Shown piece after piece: positions 47,634-59,490 of a stretch of 64,000 nucleotides of DNA. The position numbers and the translations under genes were made by a program. This stretch comes from Thamnidium elegans. Lineage: Eukaryota > Mucoromycota > Mucoromycetes > Mucorales > Mucoraceae. The notes below the pieces were generated by a model. It ran no database searches. It was given only the letters and a program-made list of their open reading frames with translations, and was not told the origin of the DNA. The stretch spans positions 372,001 through 436,000 of the forward strand of contig JAIXMG010000025.1 of NCBI GenBank assembly GCA_025201345.1, written 5' to 3'. The stretch's first letter is position 1. The number at the start of each line of letters is the position of its first letter.

Positions 47634-47875
47634 ATTTTTATCTTGTACGCTTTTTTTTTTAACAGTTTTATAATTATAGCTAAAAATGATTAAAAAAAGA
47701 GATGAACATAAAATATCGTTTTTTTTTTTCATAGATTTTTTTTTATTTTATTAAGGGGTTTAGATATACAAGTAAAAAGTAATTCAGGAATAAATTTACA
47801 AATGACGATTAAAAAGTAATAAAAATACAAAGGGGGGTTTTTTTAAAAAGAAAAAAGAGCTTCCATAACTTTTTT
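47634..47875. other. convergent intergenic spacer
   Basis: 242 bp between the PMT and ENA stops, with T and A runs. No gene seen. Confidence 0.55.
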
Positions 47876-50800
47876 TTAGTTTGTTTTAGTTTTTCTAATT
47901 TTTCTTCTGCGGATCATTCTCTTGACCCACTTGTAAGCCTCAGCAATAGCAATATAAACAATTACGGAAGCAGCAGTCATACCCCATTCCCAACTGATAC
48001 CCTGATGCTTGAAGACTTTAGTATTCAAACCAGGAATATAAAGAGCAAGAATCAACAAGACGAAACCAAAGGCAGTAGAATAATAGAGATACTTGTTTTG
48101 AGGACCTCTTAAAGCTTTAATAGACCATGTAGAGTTCAAAAGATCACGACAAGTGAAACCATGTAAGAGTACAATGACAGTAAGAGTAGCAAACAAGGCA
48201 CCACGAGCACGGAAAACTTCCTCACAAGAGGGGTTGTAACTATGGTTACATTCTTCACCGAAATTACCAGTTCCCCAACCATACATGACAACAATAAAGT
48301 TACATAAACAAATAAGACCAATAGAGATACCATAGAACATAATATCAACCAAGTTGGAAATTCTAAAGAGGCCTTCCTTTTCGGTACGAGGAGGTTCAAG
48401 CATTTGATTCTTGTGGATAGGTTCAAGACCTAAACTCATGGCAGGAGGAGAACTAGTCAAGATATTGTTGAATAAAATTTGAATAGGGGTCATAGGGAAA
48501 ACGGAAATGCCAGTAGCATCCCTGAAGGCAAGACCCAAAAGTAAAGGAGTTAATTCGGCGACGTTACCAGAGACCATATGAACAACAAAACGGGCGATGT
48601 TACTGAATACACGACGACCTTCTTCAACGGCCTTTACAATAGTAGCAAAGTTATCATCAACAAGAACAATATCAGCAGCTTGTTTAGCTACATCAGAACC
48701 ATTTTCGCCCATAGCAATACCAATATCGGCTTCCTTGAGAGAAGGACTATCGTTGACACCATCACCAGTCATACCGGCAATTCTCTTACGACGATGAAGC
48801 GCTTCAATCATCTTGACCTTGGTGTCGGGACTACAACGAGCAATAACAAGAGGGAGATCAGGCAATGCATCAATTTCTTCTACAGTCATCTTATCGAAAC
48901 GTTGAGCTGTCATAACCAAATTTTCTTTACCGTCACCGAGATGAGGAGCAGCAGTAGCCTTAACACGTTCATATAACTCTGGATCGTCTTCAAGACCGTA
49001 AGTAGCAGGAACAATATTGACTTCACGAGCAATAGCAGTAGCGGTAGCAATATGATCACCAGTTAACATATGAACAGTAATACCAGCTAAATGACATTCT
49101 TCGACAGCTAACTTTGATTCTTTACGAGGAGGATCATAGATACCAACAAGACCAACAAAGATCATTTCACGTTCAACAGCTTCACGAATAAAGGTATCAT
49201 GAGCAATTTCACCAGAGTGCTTAATACGACGCATAGCTAAAGAAAGTACACGGAGGCCACCACGAGCTAAACTTTCAACCTTGGGAAGAACCAAGTCTTC
49301 AAGCTCTTGAGGAGACATAGGCTTGACATCGCCGTCATCAGACATTAACATACCAACACAACTTTCAAGGACACGTTCAGTAGCACCCTTCAAGAAGGCA
49401 ACATGAGAACCATCGGGAGCACGGCAAAGTACACTCATACGCTTAACAGAGGAATCAAAAGGATATTCGGCAACTAATTTCCAACTGTCTTGATCATCCT
49501 TTTTAACCAAAGTAGGCTTTCCGTTGTTTAACTTGTGAGCAAATACTTGAAGAGCAATTTCGGTAGGGTCACCGATACCAGACCAACCATCACCTTCTTT
49601 ATCCTTACGGAGTTCAGCCATGTTACAGAGAGCAGCAGTATTGACCATGGTTTGGAAACCGGGATCCATATTTTCTTTTGTGACGATAGTACCATCTGTT
49701 TCAGATTTTACTTCACCTTCAATATCAAAGCCGAGACCACCAACAGTGTAGAAACCAGTGCTGGGTCTCCAGAGACGAGTCAAGACCATCTTGGATTGAG
49801 TTAAGGTACCAGTCTTATCAGAGCAAACGTTGGTAACAGAACCAAGTAACTCAAGAGCAACTAAACGACGAACAAGAGCTTTACTCTTGGCCATACTGTT
49901 TACACCGAATGCTTGAGTTAAAGTGACGACAGCAATAAGACCTTCGGGAATAACAGAGATAGAGGTAGAAATAGCGTAAAGTACAACTTCGTCACCAATG
50001 TCAAATTTAGCGGAACCGAATACGATAATAACAGAGATAATAGCGATGGCTAAAAGGACAAGGGCCATACGATCTAAAGACTTTTGAAGAGGAGTCTTGG
50101 AGCTATCACCACTGTCTAAAAGACGCTTAGCGATCTTACCAATTTCGGTTTGCATACCAACGGAGGTAACAACAGCTTTACCACGACCTTTGGTTAAGAC
50201 AGTACTAGAGTAAGTCATGTTGACACGGTCACCAAGAGGGACGTCTTCACCAGGAATGACATCGGCGATTTTATTGACAGGTAAACTTTCACCGGTTAAA
50301 AGAGCTTCGTCAATATCCATATTAAAAGATTCAATGACTCTACAATCAGCACCAACAACATCACCACTCTTTAAAATTACAACGTCACCAGGAACTAATT
50401 CACGAGTAGCAATTGTCTTTTGGTGTCCGTCACGGATAACTTGACTAGTAGGAGAGGCCATTTGACGAAGAGAGTCCATTGTCTTTTCAGCTTTATATTC
50501 TTGCATAAAACCAACGATAGCGTTAAGGAACATAATAGCACAAATAACACCACCTTCGATATAATCTTTGAAAGCAAAAGAGACAGCCTAAAATAGAATT
50601 GGGGGGGGGTTAGCAAACATGGAATATATATAAGTAAATTATATGTCGTAATAATTACCATAGCAATTAAAAGAATTAAAACCATAATGTTTAAAAATTG
50701 CTTTGCCATTAGTTTAACAGGGTTAACACCACCTTCACCTTCCATTTCATTAAAACTATACTCTGCTCTTCTTTCGTCTATCATTTTATCAGATAAACCA

Positions 50801-51147
50801 TCTTCTAAATCAGTCTTTAATAATTGAGCAACGGTGTCTAAATCCATAGTATGATATGGAGGGCCTTCAACTCTTTCTTGTTCATCTATACTTTGTCTTC
50901 TTCTTTTGACAAGATGCATTTTATGCATTAAGACACTTCTAACAGATTTAGTATCGAAATCCATTGAGCTTGCACCAGTAGAAGATCTTGTTAAAGGCTT
51001 TTGAGAGAATTTTTCATTATGCTGAACTTGGTACTCTTTCATTTCCTTGTTTTGTGATTCATCAAATTGAATTCTAGGAGTGCCATCTCTGTCACTCGTG
51101 TTTGTATCATTGTTATCAGGTATTTGATTATTATTATTATTATTCAT
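47876..51147 (-). CDS. ENA-type P-type ATPase (IID), Na+/K+ efflux pump
   Basis: Two exons on the minus strand, 51147-50659 and 50587-47876, giving 1066 residues. All P-type landmarks are present: actuator LLTGESLPV, phosphorylation site CSDKTGTLTQSKMVLTRLW, LTGDHIATATAIAREV and MTGDGVNDSPSLKEADIGIAMGENGSDVAKQAAD. The wording (YSSTVLTKGRGKAVV, then GMQTEIGKIAKRLL) is that of fungal ENA pumps rather than SERCA or PMR1. A long hydrophilic N-terminus begins with an Asn run; a Met 18 codons upstream exists but begins a hydrophobic leader-like stretch and was not chosen. ENA pumps export Na+ or K+ at high salt or pH at the plasma membrane and are usually induced by osmotic signalling. The codon choice is biased as in highly expressed genes. 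Confidence 0.94.
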
Positions 51148-51668
51148 ATAAAAATTAAATGTATATGAAAGAGAAAGAAAGTTGATTGAGTAATGATGCA
51201 ATAATTTCCCTTGCCTTTTTATATTTTTTTTTTTTGATTTAGTGACAGAAACATAAGAAAGAATTTTCTATTTTATGTGAAACTAATCATGTGAACTACC
51301 GAGAATAATCTCTTTTGGTTGGTTAAAACCAGTTCCTCAGCGACTTTTTTTTTCTATCTAAAAAAAAATTCTGAACCTTCTTTTTTTTTTTTTTTTGACA
51401 ATCATCGGAAAAAAGGCAAACCAAAAAAAAACTCCTACCTTATAAATCCATAAAATACCACCTGGTTCGTCTTTTACCATTTTTAGTAACTGTGATTGTA
51501 AAAAAGAAACCAGTTTTGAAAAACAGAAAATATTTTTTTGAAAAACACAAAAAAAGTAACGTGACTTTCTTTTTTGTTTTTTCCTTAGTTTTTTTTTTTC
51601 GTTCTTTTTTTCTTTTTTTTTTTAACGTTGTAAAATATTTATCGCGTTATTTATTCTTTTTTCTGCAT
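51148..51668. promoter_or_regulatory. divergent promoter region, ENA / SF1
   Basis: 521 bp between start codons. CTAATCATGTGAACT (51282-51296) resembles the CCAATCACGTG-AACTT composite seen upstream of PHF5A/pelota and Vps36, with two changes in the core. Several T runs follow. No gene seen. Confidence 0.4.
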
Positions 51669-53919
51669 ATGTATAAACCAACAGGTACCAATAGTAATTA
51701 TAAAATATGAATGTTACGTGTTTATTTACTTCTTTTTTTAAAAAAAAAATAGGTACCAATGTTACTCCTTTAGGGGCAAAGAGACGGTTCAACGATGGAT
51801 CAAGTGAAAGACGTGGTCATGAGGAAGACAGGGACAGAGGAAGAGATAGGGAAAGAGATAGAGATTACTCTGACAGAAGAGGTCAAGATGACAGAGGTAG
51901 AGGTTATTCTAATGACAGAAGAGGTCATGAAGAAGATAGAGGTTATTCTTGTAAGTATTTTTTTAAAAAAAACTTTTTTTTTCAAATCTAACATACTCTA
52001 CTTTTAAAATTAAGCTCATCACTCTTCACAACAATACTCATATCCTCCTTCGACTCAAGTTAAAATTGAAGCTCATTCTTCTTCAACAAATGACCAAGAT
52101 GATGGTGCTGAACGCAAGAGAAAACGTAAGAGTCGCTGGGGTGATGAGCAAAAAGTGATCATGCCTGGATTACCAACTTCTGTTTCCAAGTTATCAAAAG
52201 AGCAATCAGAAAAATACCTTTGTAAAGTATTCAATCTAGTCATAAAATAACTATTATCATTTTTGTTGTTGCTAATTATGTTTTTTTTTATAAGTACAAA
52301 TCAGATTAGAAGAAATCAGCAGAAAGTTACGTATTGGAGATTTTACTCCTACTGAACGTACTCGATCTCCTTCACCTGAACCGGTTTATAATGCAGATGG
52401 TAAGCGTATTAATACAAGAGAGGCAAGACTCAAGAAAAAATTGGAAGATGAACGTCATCGCTTGATGGAGCTTGCCATCAAAACCATTCCCAACTTTAGA
52501 CCTCCTGCTGATTACAAACGTCCTACAAAGACACAAGAAAAGGTGTATATTCCTGACAAGGAGTTCCCTGAAATTAACTTTATTGGTCAATTGATTGGTC
52601 CTCGTGGAAACACATTGAAGAGTATGGAATCTGAGTCAGGTGCAAAGATTAGTATTCGTGGTCGTGGATCTGTAAAAGAAGGTAAATCGAGAACTGATGC
52701 TGCTTCTAATTCTGGACAAGAGGAAGATTTACATTGTTTGGTTACTGCTGATACTGAGGATAAAGTAAGAAAGGCTGTTAAATTGATTGAAAAGGTTATT
52801 GAGACAGTAAGTAAAAAAGAGATAACAAGTTGAAAGAGAAAGAGAGAGAGAGAGGGGGGGCTTTTTTTTAATATGTATATATTATAGTCTGCTTCTGTCC
52901 CTGAAGGTCAAAATGAGTTAAAGAGAAATCAACTTCGTGAATTGGCTGCTTTGAATGGTACTTTACGTGATGACGAAAACCAAACATGTTTAAATTGTGG
53001 TGCCTCTGGTCATCGTAGATATGAGTGCCCTGAAAGACAAAATATCACTACCAGCCTTACATGTCATATTTGTGGCGGTGGTGGACATATTGCCCGTGAT
53101 TGTACTCAACGTAATAATCCTGAGTTAGTGAATCAAGCCCGTGAACGTGATTCGCAACTTGATAGTGAATATATGAATTTGATGGCTGAATTGGGTGAAA
53201 GTGTACCTGAAGGTGGTAAACCCTCTGCTGTAAGTAAAAAAATATATATATATATATATGTATTTATGCGTGTGTACTAAAAAATAAAAATAGTATGGCG
53301 CATCACCCGGGGCTGCACCTTGGCAACAACGTCCAGCAGCACCAGCTACAGTGACTGGAGCTGCACCACCATGGCAACAACCTAGAGCACCTGGAAACGC
53401 CCCACCTCCATGGTCTACACCTAGTACTTATGGAACTCCTGGTATGAAGGAAGGAGTGACAGGAGCTGTTGCAGCACCTTGGTCAGCAGCACCTACTGGT
53501 TATCCCGGTTACGGATCACCTGTTGCACCACCCCCACCTGGAGCCGGTAGTGCAGGATATTATAATGCATACGGTCCAACAACCACACCTTATGGTGGCT
53601 ACTATGATACTACGCAAGCACCACCACCACCCGGCGGACAAGCATCGCCATGGCAACAAGCACCACCACCACCACCTTCTTCTGAAACCGAAGCATGGGT
53701 AATTTAGATGATGTATTTTTTATTATTATTATTGTTATTAACATTTTATATGTATTATAATAGGGTATGGCACCTCCTCCACCTCCTCCATCAGAAGACC
53801 CCGTTCCACCTCCACCACCATCTGATATAACCCCACCTCCACCTCCACCACCATCTAGTATTCAAGAACATGAATATAAGCAAGAGGCCTATATTAAACA
53901 AGAGAACCAAACCGAATAA
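51669..53919 (+). CDS. branchpoint-binding protein SF1 / BBP (Msl5)
   Basis: Seven exons: 51669-51684 (16 bp), 51753-51950, 52015-52221, 52295-52806, 52888-53229, 53294-53698 and 53764-53919, giving 611 residues. Order: short N-terminus [14 protein letters not shown]; an Arg/Asp/Glu-rich repeat block; the U2AF-binding KRKSRWG motif; coiled region [31 protein letters not shown]2 domain ([35 protein letters not shown]); two zinc knuckles ([14 protein letters not shown] and [14 protein letters not shown]); a long Pro-rich tail. It recognises the branch site early in spliceosome assembly with U2AF. The first intron begins GTACCAAT and the following exon also begins GTACCAAT, so the splice site is duplicated. 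The start in the 16-bp exon is the only fitting ATG but is inferred. Confidence 0.94.
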
Positions 53920-55738
53920 TAATTTTTTTTTAAAAAAAAAATATTCTTTATTAATCACAAATTACCCAATAAAAAAATAGAAAAATACAGTACAAAGCAA
54001 TGCCAAAGGGCAGTTTTTTTTAAATAAAAAAGGACGCACTGGGCAATTTTTTTTTTTTTTTTTTTTTTCGTGGCGATCTAATACGTAACTAATGAAACAT
54101 AACTTACATAATTACCTGTTAACGGCGTATAAATTATGTAATAAGCTAAAACAGTATACTTTCTAATGGGTTCCGCATATCTCTTTTGATTACTTTTATT
54201 TCACCTTTTTTTTTAAAGAAAAATAAGTTGAAGTGAAAGAGATTAGATCCTAGCTTAGCAGCTGAAGGAGTTGCCGATGTACCTATCATCGTAATTGTTA
54301 ACTGTCCATATTGTACAGGACTTCAAGTTGCGATAATTGGTTAATGGTGATGAGGCATGTAACTGTGAGAAGTGTGGTACTTCTTGATATATCATATGCC
54401 CATACCAGCATTCACAGTATCCGTTAGTCATACCATATAAAAGGATACTTGCTTGTATACGAAATCATTTTTTTTTTTTTAAAAAAGGCAGCTAAAAAGG
54501 ACGGAATAAATAATAGGTCATCTAAGGTAAAAAGCAGAGATCTGTTTTATTTATCATAAATTATACAACTGTTTTTTTTTTTGTATTTATACATTAACTT
54601 GTTACTATATATATTTATAGTACTTCTTGCGCTTGATAAAAATCAACGCGAATAAACGAAATAGTACGTCATTATTTTTTTTTGGATCGACCGTGTAAAT
54701 AGAATGTGCAACAAGTCTCAGGGGTAAAATCTTATGACCTTAACGAGCCTAACAAAGCTGTTAACAGATCAAACAAATCTGTTAATAGGTCTGTTTAAGG
54801 TTTTTTATCTGTGTATAAGAGGAATTTTTAAAGAAATTATTTTTATGACGTATAAAAAAGAGCTCAGCACAAAATGCTTTATAATTAAAAATAAACAAGT
54901 TTAGAAACACTCGTGGATCGGCACAAACCCCGAAAAGGATATGTGATTATAACTAAATTTTATATGTATTATTTTCTTTCCAAAAACGGGAATTTACAAA
55001 AAAAAAAAATAGTTTTTTTTTAAGCGCTTTTTAACTTCTTTTTCATATATAACGTATACATTTTTTTTTTAGAAAAAATAAAATAAAAAAGGCATTGAGG
55101 TCCAATACAAGTTTTTTATAAGAAATATTTATTTTGGGTTTATCTAAATATGAAAATTTGTATTCAGCTTCTATTTATTCTTTTTTTTAATAGGTATAAC
55201 AAACGAATTCTCAGGATTCTTCTACGCTTATCTTTATAGAAATGCTGTAAAACGTGCTAAGGCCATATAGTCTGGACTAAACCCAAGCGATCCAATCATT
55301 GTCTTTTTTTTTTTAGCTAACAAAAAAGATGATGTATTTTTTTAAGCTAACTAAGCAGGGTTTTTTTTTTTTTTTTAACCAACTTTATATGTTGTTATGA
55401 GCTAATTGCTTCTAAACATAAACTCTATCTACTATATTACAGTTTTTCTTTCTTCAATTCAGGAACCATTTAGTTTGATAGATCCGTTTATTAATCCCAC
55501 GGTTGGGTCAGATACTAGTCAAGAACGGAGAATAAACCGATTCCGAATAAATGTCTTGTTTTTTTTTGTGATTTATTATGAATATGAAACAGCAAAATGC
55601 AAAAATGAAAGCCTATTTTTGTGCGTGTGTGTGCTTCTCTTTTACCATAACTGGTTTAAACGTAACATAAACCCCCTTAGGTTATCTTTCTAAAAGTCGG
55701 GTAGTATTATACTCTCGCACCCCCTTTCCCAGCAGCTG

Positions 55739-55775
<37 letters not shown>

Positions 55776-56224
55776 GCTTTGGAAGAAATCAATCAAACTA
55801 GTAAATGAGATTGTATCACACACTCGTTATTCGTGTCAATTAAATTAACAACAGAAACTACAAGTTCTTGTTTGTTGTATATTTATAAGCAATGCGATGG
55901 ATCGACTTTTTTTTTATAAATGAATGTCACGTTGGCAGTATTCATGGATTTGATTGATGCGATTTTTTTTACACAGTATCAATTGGGTAAGTATTACACA
56001 GCTTGACAGAGTTTCAATAAAAAATGCAGGAAAACAGGGACCGCAAAAAAAAAGTGAGTTTTTTTTAAACTTAATTAAAATCAGAAGTTTTAAAGTGCAT
56101 ACATGATAATGTAATGTAAAGAAGTCTCATTACTAAAACCTAAATACCTTTTAATACATTGTTTTCTCTGTGTTCTATCCCATGAAGAAAACGTCCAAGA
56201 AATACCGAACGATCAAAGCGACAC

Positions 56225-56256
<32 letters not shown>

Positions 56257-58243
56257 GTACTCTTCCAGAATTATAAACATTTCGTATTCGGATCTTTTTT
56301 CTTCAATATAAGTAGACTTATAGCAATTGAAAAAGAATTAATTATTTTGACGGTAATTGTGAGACCATGTAGTTGTTTAAAGAATTCAAAATCATTCACT
56401 AAAACCATTCCAAGTGTCCTCTCCCCCTTCTTTTTTTGAATTAATGAATAACGTCAATTGTATCGTTTTTTTGTGGTAACTACAAACATGTTGTACCCTA
56501 GCAACCCATTCCGATTTATAATGTGACACGCATGCTATATATCAGAGCCACGCTTTACTTTTTTTCCCCCTTTTTTTTTTTTATTCAGGGAATACAATGC
56601 TAAAAAAAAAAAGGGTATTCGTTTATTACCAAGGGTAGGTAGGTACTACATTTTCAGTACATTTTTTTTTCTTTCTTTTTGGTTTCGTCAGCATTGGCAT
56701 CTGGTCTATGTGAACCTAAAAAAAACAGAAAAAAAAGAAGGTTTAATTTCTTCCTTTTCATATATGAATTGTTATTATTAAGTTTTTTTTGCATGTACAA
56801 TAAAAAAAAAGAAGAGAAATAGGTTGTCAAGTTCCTTACAGAATACTATCATGTACTTTTTTGTTGTGTTTATAACGGTCAAACATTCAATTAAGAGTCG
56901 GAAAAAGTGGCCGTAGGTACTTGGATAGTTTAGATGAACGCCCCAAACTTAGATTTCAAATGCATTCATGACTCTTTTATTTTGGAGGAGGCGTAACTTT
57001 TTTATGCAGCTCACTTGTTATCGTATTAAACAATAAATCTCTTACAGTAGTCACATTTTATTTATCCATACAAGTTCAATCAATAGTTGTAGTGTGTGCA
57101 GAATTTTAAATTGCGCGAATGTTATATGAGATAATAGAGTAGTGGCATGTATCGGACAAAATATATATGTGTATATGATGAATTATATATTTACAGCCGT
57201 AAAAAGTATCTATTCCGGGTACTGAATACATTTCTTGTTGGATTAGAACAGGCCGTCTCACCCGAAAACTTGGCCCTTTTCACCAGATTTTAGCCCTGCT
57301 TTTATATATATATATATATATATATAATGTATGTGTGTTCAACTTTAAAATGACAATAGATAATGGATATTACCCGGTAAAGGATTTATAATTTAAAAAG
57401 GAAAATTATAAATATATATATGGAGTGCATAATGAGTTATTTTGGAGTAAATATATATATTAAACCATTGACTAATTAAATATATAAAGGTAAGGAAGGA
57501 GGTTTTGTGTGTGTTGTTGTTGTTGTTGTATAACCATTTAATTACAGTACATGAAAAATAACAGTAATTCCCCTATATACACGTGTGTATTTATATATAA
57601 AGATTGACATGTATTTTTTTTTTTTTTTTAGTGTAGACTTATATTAAATATGAATGATGTATTGTTTTTGGTAAATATATATTTGTATATAGCGCCTTTG
57701 AATCAAATGGAAAGAGGGGAGATATGTACGTTAAATGTCATCAAGGGCTTTTTTTTAAAAGAAAAAAGTCCAGACTCTTTTTAATGAAATGCATACCTCT
57801 TTTTCACCTTTCTTTTCCCCCTTACCCCTTCTCTTTTAAAAAGAATATAATTATGGCATGAATTAAATAAAAAGAATAAAAGACGCGCACAAGTACCAGG
57901 TATGAGACGCTAAACAAAATATATTATATGCGGACAAGTACGTGCGTTGAGAACGTGATTTAGCCGTTTTGTAGTGGTTGTATTCTAAAGGGCTAAAACA
58001 AGTAGTAATATCTATTTATTGTCAATAATAAAAACGAGTATAAATATCTATTTCTGCATATTCTTTGTATTTATTTCCCCTCCTCCTCTTTATCTCTTCT
58101 ATTTTTTTTAGTCCCTTTTTATTATTTAGCATTCTCCTTTAGTTATCTCCTTTTTATATATATATACTCACTTTTAGTTCATTTTAATCAACTATATTTT
58201 TTCTTTTTATCATTTTTCTGTACATATATATATTTGCGTTTTT
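53920..58243. other. 4.3-kb gene-poor stretch
   Basis: No complete gene seen. Features: poly-A runs at about 55741-55771 and 56224-56252, an imperfect hairpin CTGTTAACAGAT...ATCTGTTAATAG at about 54759-54787, and a (TA)n tract at about 57303-57326. Open frames at 55406-55693 and 56170-56439 lack protein character. On the minus strand a possible last exon (56668-56715; acceptor TTTTTTTAG, then GSHRPDANADETKKKEKKMY and stop) could not be joined to a convincing upstream gene. The last 200 bp are CT-rich promoter-like sequence. Confidence 0.45.
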
Positions 58244-59161
58244 ATGACCAACGCCTTTTCAGCACTTTCATTAAAGCGGAATCGTTCAACACCTTCCAAA
58301 AAAGAATCAAAATTTAATGCCATGTTGAATAAACTCACCAGTTCGTTTCATACGAATAAAAAGAGACGCCATACAGATCGAAGATCTTCTCTCAGTATAT
58401 TTATTGATTATTTTCGTACTGAGGAAACACAAGATCATTTATTCGCCAATGATGCCTTATTTGAACATAATAGATACCAACAACAAAAGAAACAACCTAA
58501 ATGTATTTTATCTCCACCCACTAATAATAATAATAATAATAAACCAACTAGTACTAGTATTTTAGTTAATAACACAAAAAAGCCTATTAACCATCGGCAT
58601 ACAAATAGTACGCCTGTTATACCAACTACTGCAAGAAGAAACAATAACAAATCGCATGCACGTCATTACTCGCATGTATCGTGTATTTCGTCGTCAAACA
58701 TTACAGTCAATTCCGAAGACCTTACAGCTAAAGAATTTGCTGATATCGCTGGTATTCGAATTTTATCTGAGCAAGATGAACAAGTAACACATCGGTGTGA
58801 TGAAAAGATTTGCACGTTTTGTGGAGATAATGATAGATTGCCCTCACTTATCGTGACATCACGTATCAGTAATTCGTCCATGATACGCAGCAGTGACAAC
58901 AGTAGTATCTATTACGGTCCTGAAGAAGAAGAAGAACCACAAATCTGGGATAATCAGTTTTGGACAAGACCTGGAAACCAACAAGAGATGCCGGCTATCT
59001 TGCATGAATTAAAAAATAATCAAGATACCTATTTGAAAAAGGGTAGATTTGAAATTCATTTATCGTCTTCCTCTATGGCTTCTTTACCGTTACCAGCGCC
59101 TGTTTACGAATGGAAACGTAAAACACGGCAGAGTACCTTAGAGCAACATGTTACCGCTTAA
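58244..59161 (+). CDS. unknown basic/low-complexity protein, single exon
   Basis: A 305-residue open frame with no introns and a CT-rich leader. The N-terminus is basic (LKRNRSTPSKKESKF, TNKKRRHTDRRSS), which suggests nuclear targeting. A Gln/Asn-rich middle follows (with a run of Asn). Then comes a more ordered part: SEDLTAKEFADIAGIRIL, HRCDEKICTFCGDNDRLPSL with three cysteines and a histidine that might bind metal, and an acidic patch EEEEEPQIWDNQFW. The C-terminus is basic. I do not recognise a family; a lineage-specific regulatory protein is possible. Coding status is supported by length in AT-rich DNA and by the ordered composition. Confidence 0.75.
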   Translation: MTNAFSALSLKRNRSTPSKKESKFNAMLNKLTSSFHTNKKRRHTDRRSSLSIFIDYFRTEETQDHLFANDALFEHNRYQQQKKQPKCILSPPTNNNNNNKPTSTSILVNNTKKPINHRHTNSTPVIPTTARRNNNKSHARHYSHVSCISSSNITVNSEDLTAKEFADIAGIRILSEQDEQVTHRCDEKICTFCGDNDRLPSLIVTSRISNSSMIRSSDNSSIYYGPEEEEEPQIWDNQFWTRPGNQQEMPAILHELKNNQDTYLKKGRFEIHLSSSSMASLPLPAPVYEWKRKTRQSTLEQHVTA

Positions 59162-59184
59162 TTTTATTTTATTTTTTTACATGC

Positions 59185-59221
<37 letters not shown>

Positions 59222-59490
59222 CCCGAAAGCTGATTTGACAAGGTTGACTCACTTTTTTTTTTTTTTTTTTTTTTTTTGCTAACTATGTGTTGTGCGTTTT
59301 TTTCTTTTTTGGAACCAATAAAAGTAACTGGATTTTACTGAGTCATTAGGAGTGAGTTGTTCATTTTTACCACTTAAAAGCGTTATTTAAAAGCCCGTTT
59401 CGGTTATATATATAAAAAAAAAAGGGTTAGATTTTATATATCTTATCCTCTTTTTTTTTTCCCCCTTTTTTTTATTATTTAATATTTCAA
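59162..59490. other. intergenic with paired homopolymers
   Basis: A run of about 34 A (59187-59220) and a run of about 25 T (59253-59277) lie 30 bp apart and could pair as a long A-T hairpin. No gene seen. Confidence 0.55.

Noticed and set aside
48136..48976. Long open frames antisense or out of frame within the ENA and PMT genes
   Set aside because: They are shadows of the real coding frames.
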